The position numbers and the translations under genes were made by a program. A DNA stretch of 64,000 nucleotides from NCBI GenBank assembly GCA_910574455.1, contig CAJSYZ010000003.1, forward strand, positions 1,860,001-1,924,000, in the 5' to 3' direction. The DNA is from Trichaptum fuscoviolaceum. Lineage: Eukaryota > Basidiomycota > Agaricomycetes > Hymenochaetales > Trichaptaceae. Numbering within the stretch: position 1 is the stretch's first letter; each line of letters begins with the position of its first letter. The notes under the pieces are model-generated. The model was not told the DNA's origin. It saw only the letters and a list, made by a program, of their open reading frames with translations, and did no database searches. Positions 31,717 through 43,632 of the stretch are shown here, one piece after another.

Positions 31717-33944
31717 ATGGCACCCCAATGCGACCCTTTGTGTCAGTTTGGCGATAGGTTCGTTCATCATGTTCAACTTCTTGTGAGATGGTTGAACTCC
31801 AACATTGCTCTGAACAGGCTATATTTCACCACATTTCCACACCCCGCACCCCTCCCACACGTACTAAACCGCCCAGCACAGGAGAAGACAGACAAACCCC
31901 GCGTGCGCTCAAAGCTGAACAGCAGAGGGTCACCAGCGACACCCGACGAGGATGCGCTGTATTATTACTTTACTATTGACCACCAATTGCTCTACTTGTC
32001 TTTCTTCAAAGATTGGGGACCTCTTAATCTGGCGATGGTGTATAAGGCGTGCATTCTCATTCATGAACTACTGGAGGTATGTAATCTACTATAGCTGATG
32101 ACTTGGCAGCTGATAGCCTTTGAAGGACGAGGAACTTAAACCATACCGGCTCGTGCTCTACTCCTCTGACGACCCGCGTCGTAAAGCTAACGCTGCCCTT
32201 TTGATGGCCCTCTATGTAGTATGTCGTAGATAAGCCTTTTCATGATGTGCTACTAACTCTTCTCGTAGATGATCGTTCAGAAAAAGGCACCTTGGGAAGC
32301 CTTCCAACCAGTGGCTGAACTGGAGTTTATGCCCTTCCGAGATGCTGGTCGAGGATACTCCGACTTCAACTTGAGTATACAGGACTGCCTATGGGGCATG
32401 TGGAAAGCCATGCAGAATGGTCTGTGTGATATGAATGAGTTCAGCGTGGAGGACTACGAATATTACGAAAAGGTGGAGAACGGAGACTGGAACTGGCTCA
32501 CACCATCGTTCATTGCGTTCGCGAGCCCAGTAGAGCCGATCTGGCTAAAGAAAGGCGACAAGGAGGATGGCACAACGACCGCTTCACCCACGCGCAATGA
32601 TTCTGCGTTGCAGCGCAAATTACCCGCGCCATTTCAGAATTGCCTGGATTACTTCGAGGCCCGAGGAGTGAAGCTTGTGGTACGACTTAACAACATGCTA
32701 TATGATAAGAAGCACTTCCAGGAACGTGGTATTCGTCACGAAGAACTTTACTTTGATGACGGAACGAACCCAACTGACGAGATTGTGCGCAAATTCATTA
32801 ATCTCGCGGACGAAGTCGTTGAGGCCGGAGGCGCCATAGCCGTACACGTGTGTGCATTTTACTTCTCTGCCTCATCCTTTATTGATCTCCGTGTCAGTGC
32901 AAAGCTGGACTAGGGCGCACAGGGACTTTGATAGGCGCCTATCTGATCTGGAAATATGGATTCACAGCACATGAGGCAATCGCGTTTATGCGTATCGTCC
33001 GACCAGGTAGTGTTGTTGGGCCCCAGCAACAATACATGTATGTGAAGCAGCTGGAGTGGGCTAAATGGGCTGCCGTGGACGAGATGCGCCGTGCGGAAGC
33101 TCAAGCGGCTGCTGCTATTGCTGCTGCATCAGTTATCACCCCAGCTACGCCACCGGCCGAGGCGGACGACGAACAGGATGCGATGGAGGTGAACAGTATT
33201 ATCGAGACTGTTGTGGTAGCATCACTCGCTCCCTCCACGCCGAAGTCCAAAGCTATACCCCCGGTGACGCCGAGTAGGCATGTGAACGCAGCTACTGCCC
33301 GTGCACAAGCGATCACACCACCGGGCCAGCCACGCAAGACTCCAGTCGCGAAGCGGACCGCAGACGTCGCCGCAGTGGATGAGTCGGACGACGAATCAGA
33401 GGACGAATTGAACGCTCTACCGGTCTTGAATTTGGGCAATCGCACGCGCTCGAAATTGCAATCAGCGACGACGGCGCGGGCGACCGGAAGACGCCTACAG
33501 CCGGCGTCAGAACAGCGTCCAACGCGTATAACCCGCTCAACGGCCGTGACTAACGGTGTACGGAAGCCGGCGCCAGTAGGTGGGACTTCGACAACCACAG
33601 GCCGAACGGCAGGTGGCCAAAGTCCCAATAAGATCCCTCGCTTGACAACAAATACAACAAATCCTACCACTGTCCGCAGTACGACGGCCATGGGTACGCG
33701 CGCACGGCCTACTTCACCTACGCCCTCTCGGCTTCCTACGTTAGCCGCGAGCAGGAGGAATAACGCGACTAATGGCGCGGCGGCGAAGGGAACAGATGTT
33801 AAGGGTAAAGTGAATCAGTCAGTTGCGTGGATGAACACGAACCCGGCTGCGGTTGTTGTTCCTGGAACGAAGTCAGAGCGACCAGGTTTGCGCAGTGTAC
33901 GGAGACGTCGTAGCAGCTTCAGCGCAGCCGATGTTGTTGCATAA
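31717..33944 (+). CDS. CDC14: Dual-specificity protein phosphatase CDC14
   Basis: Exons 31717-32076, 32126-32215, 32269-32847 and 32898-33944 (691 residues if ATG 31717 is the start). RLYFTTFP opens the conserved N-terminal domain. [13 protein letters not shown] and [20 protein letters not shown] follow. The catalytic P-loop is [10 protein letters not shown] (His from the end of exon 3, Cys344, Arg350), then [32 protein letters not shown]. The ~270-residue tail is Ser/Thr/Pro/Arg-rich with many SP/TP sites, as expected for the regulated tail of this mitotic-exit phosphatase. The start is the weak point: 37 residues precede RLYFTT, and a 35-base intron that would allow ATG 31769 is too short to trust. 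Confidence 0.9.
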
Positions 33945-34549
33945 ATCATTGGTCGCTTCCGGAAGCGTCTCTCTTTCATCCTCCCTCCCCTTTCTTCATC
34001 TACCCATTAGATTGTTTGACCTCGTGCAGTCTTCTCTCCCTAGTTTTATAGCTGTTCATACTATTTATCCGACCATTCAGTCCTCGTTCATTGCTTTTTC
34101 ACTTTTTGCATCTTTACTCTCTTGCCCATCATCTCACTTTTCCACAGCCAATCCATCCCAGCCATGTTTATTCCCTGTCGTCATTCTTCACTTAAATAAT
34201 GCGACGCAATCTCTATGTTCGCTCTCGTCGGACTGTTGGATATTATTGTGATACTGTACCCATAGCTTTCTCCTCGCCGTATTGCTTCGCGGTCTATCGG
34301 GGTTCTTTCTGTGGCCTATACAATGTATAATATTGGTTGATATCTGGCAGTGCAATACCACATGACATTACAATATACTCTGCTAAACAATCATTCATGT
34401 ACTGCAGCAAAGCTATCTCCATACAAATTACTAAAACATTCCAATAGAAGAGAGTCAGAGAAAAGTAGGTTCTCCTAACAATTATACACAGCAAATAAAA
34501 GTAAGGATACAGGAGCTTGAAAGTAGCATGTCCTTTGGTCTATCCATGA
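33945..34549. other. Intergenic between convergent CDC14 and SHG1
   Basis: Pyrimidine-rich 3' flank of CDC14 (33960-34190), then AT-rich sequence. No gene seen. Confidence 0.4.
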
Positions 34550-35375
34550 TTACCGACCGGCAAGTAACATTGCATCACCCGAGTTCGACTTATCTTCCAT
34601 ATCAGCGGAGGTAGGGTTTGACCCATTGACAACGACATGCCCGTTCTCGTGTATTTGGGAGCTGTGTTGGTCTGCAGCCAGTTCGCTGACCATACGTCGG
34701 TCCTCCTGCTCAGCGTCTGAACTGAATGCCTCCTCGTCGATGTTCGCTCCGTTCGGCATCTCCACATCTTCAACGTCCTTATGCAACGCTGTGATGCCAT
34801 TGACAACTGGCGAAGGTGCACGAGAGGATGGTTCAGCGTCTCCTTCCCCCTCACTGGACTCGTCTTCCGAGTCGTCCTCCTCGCTGCTTGTGTCTTCTTC
34901 GTCCCCGGTGCGCAACAGCCTCCTCAGCGATTTCTGTATAGCGGCCCTGAACTCTGGCCTTTGAAGAGCAGGGACTTCAGCGACGGCCCTTTGGACGAGC
35001 GGGAAGCGATCCATTTCCTGCATGAGCTCCGCGTGCACTGCGTCCGGGCCCAGGTAGCGTAGACGCATGTCGGAAGACAATCGTTGTCGGGCGATGTCCT
35101 CTACACGGGCCATGAAGTTTCCCATCCCTTCCTTAAGAATTTCCAGGTATATAGCATGCATAAATTAAATGTATTGAATGAGCGTACGAAAGCTGCAGAA
35201 CCATTGTGAACATACACTATTTCTGAACTGCTCGAGTAATTCCCGCCGGAGCCGGTCAAATTCTCCGGACTTCTTGAACCTGTACAAGTCTAAGCAGTGG
35301 GTTCAAGTTTTAAATTAAAAAGACGTACTCCGAAACGAGCTGTGCAGGATTCTTGATGTCCGATTCTGGGCTCAT
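34550..35375 (-). CDS. SHG1: COMPASS complex subunit Shg1 (BOD1/SHG1 domain)
   Basis: Three exons: 35375-35329, 35279-35218 and 35127-34550 (228 residues). The first two encode MSPESDIKNPAQLVSEFKKSGEFDRLRRELLEQF, the diagnostic N-terminal motif of the BOD1/SHG1 domain. The third continues MARVEDIARQRL. The rest is acidic and Ser-rich (EEDTSSEEDDSEDESSEGEGD near 34840-34900). Shg1 is an accessory subunit of the Set1 H3K4 methyltransferase. The acceptor of exon 3 (AAGGAAG at 35128) was chosen because an earlier acceptor leaves an in-frame TAA. Confidence 0.82.
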
Positions 35376-35711
35376 TTTGTCTAAGTTCTTCTGGGTGCAC
35401 TGTAGCTTCGCTAGGCCTGTGGTCACTTTAATAGCTTATAGTTTCAGTGTCCCACACAAAAGCTCTGAGTTTAGATCTGAGAATGCGTTCTTTGTCGTGT
35501 CATGGTGGTGAGCGGGAAAGACACGCATGGCAGTCTCACGGAACCGCGCCCGTGGAATGGCTTCCCTGCAATCCCCAACACCGTATTCGACGCTCTACAC
35601 AGCGTCGGCGTCAGGCGAAAATCAGGCATCAAGACACGTATTTGTTAACAATCGTATAAATCGCGTCGGGAAATCGTTGAACTCGAGTTATTCACTCCTT
35701 TTACCTGCACG

Positions 35712-36978
35712 ATGACCACATCGTCAACGGACTTCCCCCCTCTCAAGAATGATCTGTTGCTGCGTGCTGCGAGAGGTCAGCAAGCTCAACGGCGAATGGG
35801 TGTTGTGATCGTGCTTGCTGAGATATAGCTTAGGCGAAGAAACAGAAAGGGCACCAGTATGGGTGATGCGGCAGGCTGGTCGATATCTTCCTGGTGCGCA
35901 TAGACCCATCTCCGAACGTTTTATTTACTAAAATATACACTCAGAATTCCAGGAAGTGCGTAAGAAGCACGAGTTCTTCGAGGTCTGTCGCACCCCCGAG
36001 CTCGCGACAGAAGTGACTCTGCAGCCCATCCGACGGTACACCGGCCTGCTCGACGCCGCGATCATCTTCTCCGATATCCTTGTCGTCCCGCAGGCGATGG
36101 GGATGGAGGTCCTCATGAACCCTGCGCCGTTCTTCCCCGACCCCCTGCGCGTGCCCGCCGACATCGAGAAGCTCACGAAGGACGTCGACGTGCAGAAAGA
36201 GCTCGGCTACGTTTTCGACGCGATCACGCAGACTCGCACGGCGCTCAAGGGCGAGGTCCCGCTCATCGGCTTCTGCGGCGCGCCGTGGACGCTGTTTGCG
36301 TACATGGTCGAGGGTGGCGGGAGCAAAACCCTCCAGCTCGCCAAGTCGTGGCTGTTCAAGTACCCGGAGGAGTCGAAGGCGCTCCTGATGCGCATCGCAG
36401 ACGTGTGTGTCGACTACCTCGTCGGACAGATCAAAGCTGGTGCACAGGTGAATACTTCAGCCAACCGCACACGCACAAGACTAACTATGTACCAGCTTCT
36501 GCAGATATTCGACTCCTGGGCGGGCGAGCTCTCCCCGCACGACTTCGCCACCTTCTCCCTCCCCTCGCTCCAGCACATCGCATCTGGCGTCGCCCATGCA
36601 CTGCACCAGTCCGGGACATCGCACGTCCCCATGACGCTCTTCGCCAAGGGCGCAAACCAGCAATCACTCAAGCTACTCGTGGATGAAACACTCTACGACA
36701 CGTTCGGACTCGACTGGTGCACCGATCCGGTCGTAGCTCGCAGCATCGTCGGAAAAAAGGCTCTGCAGGGGAATCTGGACCCGGGTGTGCTATACGGCGG
36801 GCGCGACGCCATCGAGCGTGAGGTGAAGCGCATGTGTGCTTCTTTCCGGCAAGGCGGGGCACCCAAAGCCTGGATTGCTAACCTGGGTCATGGCATTACA
36901 CCTGGCGTGGATCCAGAGGACATGCGGTTCTTCTTGGAATGTGTTCACAAGTACTCGTCAAAGGATACGATACTGTAG
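35712..36978 (+). CDS. HEM12: Uroporphyrinogen decarboxylase
   Basis: Exons 35712-35775, 35834-35893, 35945-36447 and 36496-36978 (369 residues, usual size). The signature PVWVMRQAGRYLPEF is assembled across introns. RRYTGLLDAAIIFSDILVVPQAMGM contains the catalytic Asp region. GFCGAPWTLFAYMVEGGGSKT, FDSWAGELSP, GNLDPGVLYG and NLGHGITPGVDPE are family blocks. It decarboxylates uroporphyrinogen III to coproporphyrinogen III in cytosolic heme synthesis. GC content is visibly higher than in the neighbours, which probably reflects codon bias of a well-expressed enzyme. Divergent from SHG1, with 336 bases between the two starts. Confidence 0.97.
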
Positions 36979-37531
36979 GACGTAGAAATCAATGGGAGAA
37001 AAAAAGAGGTTTGAAGATAAATTTAATCATTGGCTCCTCTCGACGGAAGCAATAATATAATCTGTATGTTACCGTGGCACAATAAAGAAGGATGCAGAAC
37101 CAAGTGCCCTCACCAAGCTTCCTATCAACGTTGGAGCGTACACGACCGTGACCGAAGATTGTTGAAAGGCAAGATTTTGCCCTATAAATTGTGCAGAAAG
37201 TTCGAAGGTGCTAGTTGATATAGATATACATGCATGCTGGCAAGAGGGATAAAACAGAGAAAGAATAAGGCAAGCGCCATGCCCATAAACTGAATGCTAC
37301 TACTACTATGTGTGGTATAAAGATGCTGTGATGATGGAGGGGTTTGTTCCGAAAGACAACGGATAACGCAAAAGCAAAAAGAAAGAAAAGAAATAAGTAA
37401 GTACCCAAAGGGATGGTCCTAGAAGCAGTACGAGATTAAGCGCCGGGATACAAAGTTCGCCTCGAGTCAATAAGCTCCAAAATTTGGCCGCCCATTGATT
37501 GCTTCTGCTGACTGCGCTTCGCTTAAGCACA
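36979..37531. other. Intergenic between convergent HEM12 and the PNUTS-like gene
   Basis: 3' flanks of two genes. No coding exon supported. Confidence 0.4.
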
Positions 37532-40500
37532 CTAATAACTTGAATCCGGCGGGGGTGGTTGATCGTGACTGAAGTCACACGCATCGCCATATCTACATCT
37601 GTCACACGATGTGTATTAGTTTTTTGTTCGCAAATAAAATCATTTTTGCACACAAGATGCACAGCAATAGAGAAGATGTAGAAAGAACTTGATGCTCGCC
37701 TTCCTTGTGCATAGAACGTGCATGGGCGTCTACTTCTAAATTCACCTCCCCCTCGCCCCCGCAGCCCTCCCCGGCCCCGGCCCCGCCAGCCGCGTCCTCG
37801 CGGGCCGTCACGGTCCCGATTTCGGTCACGTTCTTCATAATCTCCATATCCGTCATGCTCATCCGAGTATCCTGCCCAGCTCTGCTGAGGCTGCGGCGGG
37901 TACGCATTCGGATCACCCACGCCGTAGCCAGGAAATACAGCGGGCGCTATGCTTGACGGTCCAAGTTGACCCAGTTGTTGTGCAAGCATAGTCAGTGCAT
38001 TCGGGTCGAGCCCAAGAGTATGCAAATTCACGTTCAGCGTCTGGTTGATATTTCCATTCGCTGTAGAATCGCTCATAGCTACATCTCCCTGTCCATAACC
38101 CATCATATGTCCTGGCGCCTCAGGTGCTCGAAGCTGCCCTACTAAATCCGAGACGCTCATTGCTTGCTGGAAGAACGGCTGGATATCGACGCCAGCGAGC
38201 ATCATCTTCACGTTCACATCCACCTGATCGGCTGATATTTGGCTTGATGGTTCTGCTGGCGAATCGGGTATTTGCGCATCCGTAAGATAGAACGAGGCGA
38301 GAGAGCCCTTTTCACGTTCTTCTTGCGTGTTCTTCTCTTCACTTTCCGCTCCCGGTCGCAAACCAATTAAGATATCCTCCGGAATCTCAAGAGCTGCGCG
38401 TACAAACTGTCAGTCTCCAAATTTATCTTGCTCCGGAAATAGCACCTACGTATAGGCTCGTACCAATCAACGAGCTCTTCGAACAGATTCTGGGCATGCA
38501 GTGCAGCACCTTCTCCCCTCTCTAGATCGCGGACGCTGTGCACGTGTTGGACACCCTAAACACAGAATGAGTACGCAGCTTGAAGATATTATAAGTGAAG
38601 TTTTTCACGTCTGCAGGATCGTCATCATAAATAGCTTTCTCGATTATTCTGACTTTCTCTAACTGGTCGTCCGCTGCCCAAGTGACAGACTTCCGCTTCT
38701 TACTCGCTTTAGCCACAGGCGCAGATGTCCCCAAAGGTTCCGGTGTCGATACGGCCGGAGACGCTGTTCGATTCTTCGCCATTGCCTTCAACGCCTCTTG
38801 AAACGGATCGAGCACTTCCTCCTTCACACCGTTGGCCACCGGAACCGCGAAACCTGAAGTTCCTCCCACTCCACCAGCTGGCAACGGGGGTACCGCCGCT
38901 TTTTTGAAGGTCGGAAGCTTCGGTTTCGGTTTAGGCGCGGAAAAGAACGAGGAGTCTGCCTTCACGTCCTTGACGGCCGTCACAACCACCTTTGCTTCCT
39001 TCTTCAGGCCCACCTTTGATGCGCTAGCCACCGCAACCCTCTTCGTTGGAGGCGCGGATTTCGTTGTCGCGTCCATCAGGAGCTTTCTTTTCTTAGATTT
39101 GTCTGCGCATTTTAAACGAATTAATTATGTGGAATATTTCGACGACAGACTAGCATGACCCACCCTCAATGACGACTTCCGACTTTTTGGATTCTGGCGC
39201 TAGCATCATCTGCCGCCATTTGCGTTCGATATTGGATGCCATATCTTTGATCGCTGCGGACGAAAGAAGTTTGTAGCAAATAGTTAGATACATGTCTGAT
39301 CCATACAAGCGTCCGGTGAAGATGATTAACAAAGAATGAGTTTTTCTTTTGCTCAGGACCCTCAGCTTTCTCAGATGATTGTTGAGATTGTAGAGTGTGT
39401 TCTCGCAACCAAAAAACAGTGTATATGAACTACAGAACTTACCAGCGTTTGGCGGTTCTTTGGTGAGCTTTATTATGATCTTGCCTATCTTAACTTGCTT
39501 GAGTTGCTCGATTGTCAACGGCAGTCGGTCAATAACCTACACACAGTCAGGCTTAAATTCGTTGCACATAAACATAACTCACGTGTAAGAGAGGCATAAC
39601 TGTTTCTCCAAGTTGTGCACCTTCCTTTGCTGACGAGCCTGCCTTCAACCATTCACGCAACAGGTCCACCGCATCGACGCTTTCCGACCATGCTCTGAAG
39701 AACTGATTTCCGGCATTATCCCGAATTTTTGACATAATTTCCATACGCGTCAAAGGTTCAACTTCCGTCACACCGTATTCTTCCAAAGCACGAACAATAC
39801 CATGCACCGCAGATGCACTTCCTAAAGCTGAAGGGGATAAGAGCGTCTTAAGCTTTCCCTGAAGCGTCTTCTTACGCTCTTCTGGTGATGGTTCAGAGGA
39901 TTCAGATAAGAGTGTCGCTGTCGATGAAGAAGAGCTTGACGAGCTTGCTGTGAGATTCGTTTGCATGGGAGCCGACTGAGACTGAGGTAGGGGCGGTGAT
40001 TGAGGAAGGTTAACCTGTTGTTGATGTTGCTGGATCTGTTGATGTTGTTGAGGAGCTGGCTGATAGAAGATGGGGGTCAACATAGACATGAGTGACTGTT
40101 GGGCATGTAGCTGTTGCGGGGATAAGGTGCGCTGCTGTTGATGCATGTTCTGGGGGTTGAACATCATCGGACTAATGGTAAGCGGAGGAGGTGACTGATG
40201 AGACTGAAGAGGATGCTGAGGTTGGTAGTGGTTCATGTACGTCGTGTTTCTTTGCGTCGTCTGTTGTCCAGACTGTTGCGGAGGAGAGTACGTTTGTGTT
40301 GAGCTCGATGATCCACCATTATTGATAGTTAACGACGGGCTGATAATGGAATAAGAGCTGCGATCGATGTTGAAAGGTAACAAACACGTACTCAATCACC
40401 GAGTGGGGAGGTGAGGCCTGCCCCTGCTGCTGATTCGACTGCTGTGGCTGCTGGTGCGACGACAACTGGTTCTGTCCTAGACTGCTGGTTGCACCATTGA

Positions 40501-41082
40501 GCGTTGAATACGTTGAAAGGGGTACAGATTGTTGAGGCCATTGCGATTGTCCAAAACTCATCATATTGTGGGGATACCCTCCGTAGTATGGCACGGTACC
40601 TGTCGCGGGCGCCAAAGGCTGTGAAAAAGCCTGTAAATAATGTTGAAGGGGTGCCATTGACGGTGCGCTTGACGATGCAGCAGCTGGGTGAAAGAAGAAA
40701 GAAGACATGCAATCAGCACACGAATTCTTCAGATACTCATGAAAAATAGGAGTAAAAAACTTGATTGTGAAACTCGTCCTAAGCAACCAGACGCATACGG
40801 CGTGCCAGCCACCACATCGCCTTCCCATCATTCTCATAGTCTCTGCGCAATCCATTGTCATTACTGCTCACCCTGTATGTCCGCTAGTCCAAAAGTCTGA
40901 TCATGTAAATCGATGGTTGTAGATTGTTTGCTCCAGTCGTCCGTGGCATTGTTACCAACATTCGCCGACTGAACCCCCGCCGTCGCTGGCTGGGGCGCAT
41001 CCGACACTGTATTCTGATGCGTCTCTGGCGTCGTGTTTATCCACGACGACGGAGACGCAAACAGCGTGTTGTACGCCTCCAT
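37532..41082 (-). CDS. PNUTS-like protein phosphatase 1 regulatory subunit (TFIIS-N, PP1 motif, RGG, CCCH zinc finger)
   Basis: Nine exons: 41082-40872, 40683-40392, 40339-39583, 39536-39443, 39253-39164, 39102-38609, 38555-38450, 38393-37700 and 37598-37532 (934 residues). Order of parts: Gln/Ser/Pro-rich N-terminus; TFIIS N-terminal-like domain at about 290-460 (LLSPSALGSASAVHGIVRALEEYG, FFRAWSESVDAVDLLREWL, VMPLLHVIDRLPLTIEQL, KLTKEPP); RVxF-type PP1 site KSVTW near residue 620; an Arg/Gly-rich stretch near 37750-37810; and a C-terminal CCCH finger, CTFYAQGRCRYGDACDFSH. That order matches metazoan PNUTS (PPP1R10), which directs PP1 to RNA polymerase II and 3'-end processing. The last intron is GC-AG (GCGAGC...CAG) and splits the zinc finger. 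Confidence 0.78.
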
Positions 41083-41963
41083 GCGCAGCTACTGCGTGAT
41101 CAATTAGGACTCGGTTATCCTTTATGTCAAATTTTCCTTGGGAGTTTATGGTCCCACTTCGACAACAAAACAGGTCTAGCACGCTGAAACGTTCTACGAG
41201 ATGCAGCGAACAACAATTTGTCGGTTTTCAGATCACCTGTCTACGGACGTTCAGCCTTTCAATGGCTGGATTTTGGAAGATGGTGGTTCGATGAGGAAGA
41301 CGACGCTTAAGCTTCACAACAGACGACGGAGAGTTTTAGACGGAGCTTTAATTTGCTCTCAGTTTAGAAATGGGTGAAGGGTAGGTTTATTCATTACAAT
41401 ATTAATCCTCTGTGGCATTGACAAAGGCAATATGATACTGAAGCATAGTTTATGTGTATACTCTATAATAGTATTAACACATTACAGCTCTACAGTTCAT
41501 GTTACCATGAGAGTCGACTGTAAGGCTTCGCTGCATCCGGGTCGTCTTCGTTACAGGTATATCATATGGAAGTAACAAATCCGAAGTTGCATTATAGGGC
41601 TCTAAGCTTTACATTCCCATGTACGACCGGACGATGCCTCCCAATGCAACTGGAGATAGCATATCCGGGACGTCAAAGAGGGTTCAAGTACTGGAACGTT
41701 AACATGGCATGAATGACGAGACAATAGTAAGTGTCTTACTCGGATACATCGGAGTTTGAAAGTGTACAAATGCAAGTCAACAAAAATTGGAATCGTGGGT
41801 AACAAACCACTTCAAGTTCAAGTTGTGGTTCAAACTTTTTTCCTATATTCCCTTGAGACGCGCCCAACCATTTTTACTTCACCTTTCTTACTTACTTACT
41901 GTACCACCGTTAGACTTGACGCGTCGCGTATCGCGTCAAGACACAACGACCTCTGTCTTCACC
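41083..41963. other. Divergent upstream region of PNUTS-like and HMG genes
   Basis: 880 bases between two start codons on opposite strands. A pyrimidine-rich run with repeated CTTA precedes the HMG start (41880-41900). No gene seen inside. Confidence 0.4.
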
Positions 41964-43173
41964 ATGCAGGACAACACGCAGCAAACTCTCGATATGCATA
42001 AAATGCAGGTTTGTAAAGCCTTCACCTTCGGAGTCGACCCTCGCGAGACGCGTTCGTCGCACTCGGGCCTCTAAAATATGTCGCTAATGTCTATTCTTAT
42101 ATAAATACAGCTCGTTGCCGGTCTCGGAGCAGTTGCAGAATCTCTGCGTCAAACAGCAACACTGGCGGAAAACTTCTCGACGTACCTACAACAAACTTCA
42201 TTCGTCCCTCAAAGCCAAGCGTCTGCGTCCGGCAACACCGGCTCGAATTTCCCAATGAACATGTTCCCGATGTTCTTCGGAGGCGGCGGAATGGGGATGA
42301 CAAACGGGCACCAGCAGCAGGGAGGGCAGCTCATGTCGCCCGTGGACGCGAAGACAGAGGAAGGAGAAGCGGACGGGAAGAAACGCAAGCGCGGGCGGGC
42401 AGCCGCAGACGACAAGAAGGGCAAGAAGGCGAAAGACATGTTCGCCCCGAAGCGGCCTCCTTCGGCATACCTACTCTTCCAAAATGAAGTACGCAAAGGC
42501 ATGCAACAAAAGTATCCCGGACTTGCGTATGCCGAGGTTCTGGGCAAAGTGTCCGAAAAGTGGTCAACCTTGACACCGGATCAGAAACTTGTAGGTCACC
42601 TTCATATTCTTTCCAGTGCTCGAACTAACTCCTTTGATAGGTGTATGAGTCTGTCACAAAAGCTGCGAAGGAGCAATACACATTACGAAAGAAGGCATAC
42701 GAAGATGCTGTCAGCTCCGGAATGTCAAATGAAGTTTGTCTTTCCACTATCTATCCTTTTTCGCAGCTTACTGACCTGTTGAAACGCAGGATGCGCACAA
42801 GCTAGCTGAGGCAAAGTATCCGGATCCCGTACCGGACGTTGTCGTCCCAGAAAAAATGGAGGTTGAATCAGACGAGGAAGCCTCGGAGGAACCATCTCCT
42901 GTCGTGCCTGTCGCAGAGTCGTCAACCGACTCCGATACCGATGAGGAGGAGACGACCAAAACTCCCAAGGCTAAAGACGACTCTGATTCGGGATCGGAGG
43001 ACGAAGACGAAGAGGAAGAGCCCAAAGCCCCGCCTCCGAAGAAGCAAAAGGCGCAAGAGAATAAAAAGACTGCGGGTTCGGCTGCAGAGAAGGCAAAACC
43101 GGCTGCGAAGGAGAAGGAGACGAAGAAGAGAGAATACAAAAGGAAAGATAAGAAGGACAAGAAAGACGATTGA
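41964..43173 (+). CDS. HMG-box DNA-binding protein
   Basis: Exons 41964-42008, 42111-42590, 42641-42733 and 42790-43173 (333 residues). The N-terminal ~100 residues include a Gly/Met-rich stretch (MFFGGGGMGM) and a basic nuclear-localisation patch (GKKRKRGR). The single HMG box runs about 125-200: FAPKRPPSAYLLFQNEVRKG, YAEVLGKVSEKWSTLTPDQK, YESVTKAAKEQYTLRKKAYE. The C-terminus alternates long acidic and lysine-rich blocks (SDSDTDEEE; KKREYKRKDKKDKKDD). It resembles NHP6/Hmo1-type architectural factors rather than sequence-specific mating-type HMG proteins, which are smaller-tailed. Exact orthology is not settled. Confidence 0.85.
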
Positions 43174-43632
43174 TGGCGTCTTTTCTTCTTCCGTGTTTTG
43201 TCTCATACGACGGCGGACTTGTTCCATGCACTACGATGCATTTAGCGCAAGGTCCTAGTTTCTTCCTTTCATCCCTGTTCATGCCATTTTTATTGTATAT
43301 CTTATGTGACCTTTAGCCTAAGATCAGCTTAACCGTGTCCGCGATCATTTGTTTTCAACTACTTTTCATTATTGCTATCCTCAAATATATAAAGCTACGG
43401 ACATCACAAGTCTCAAACCGGGACATCGAACATATTAGTTTTCGTTGCGACAAGTCGTTGAGACGCAAGATATAGCATAGGGATGAAGCCAAACTTCTCG
43501 ATCCATGGAACACGATCATGGGGTTTGTAAAGAGGAATTTCATAAACTACAGCTTGTAGTTGTACAGTTATTGGCTCCAAACGTGCCGGACAAAATCGAT
43601 TGTTGGAAAGAGCTCTGTTCATTGTCTTCTCC
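43174..43632. other. Intergenic between convergent HMG and WW-1 genes
   Basis: 3' flank sequence; nothing recognisable. Confidence 0.4.

Noticed and set aside
31507..31776. 89-codon reverse-strand frame upstream of CDC14
   Set aside because: No recognisable domain, overlaps the CDC14 start region in antisense, and no splice partners.
31775..31809. 35-base intron giving CDC14 a start at 31769
   Set aside because: Shorter than any convincing intron in the window; reading through from ATG 31717 is simpler.
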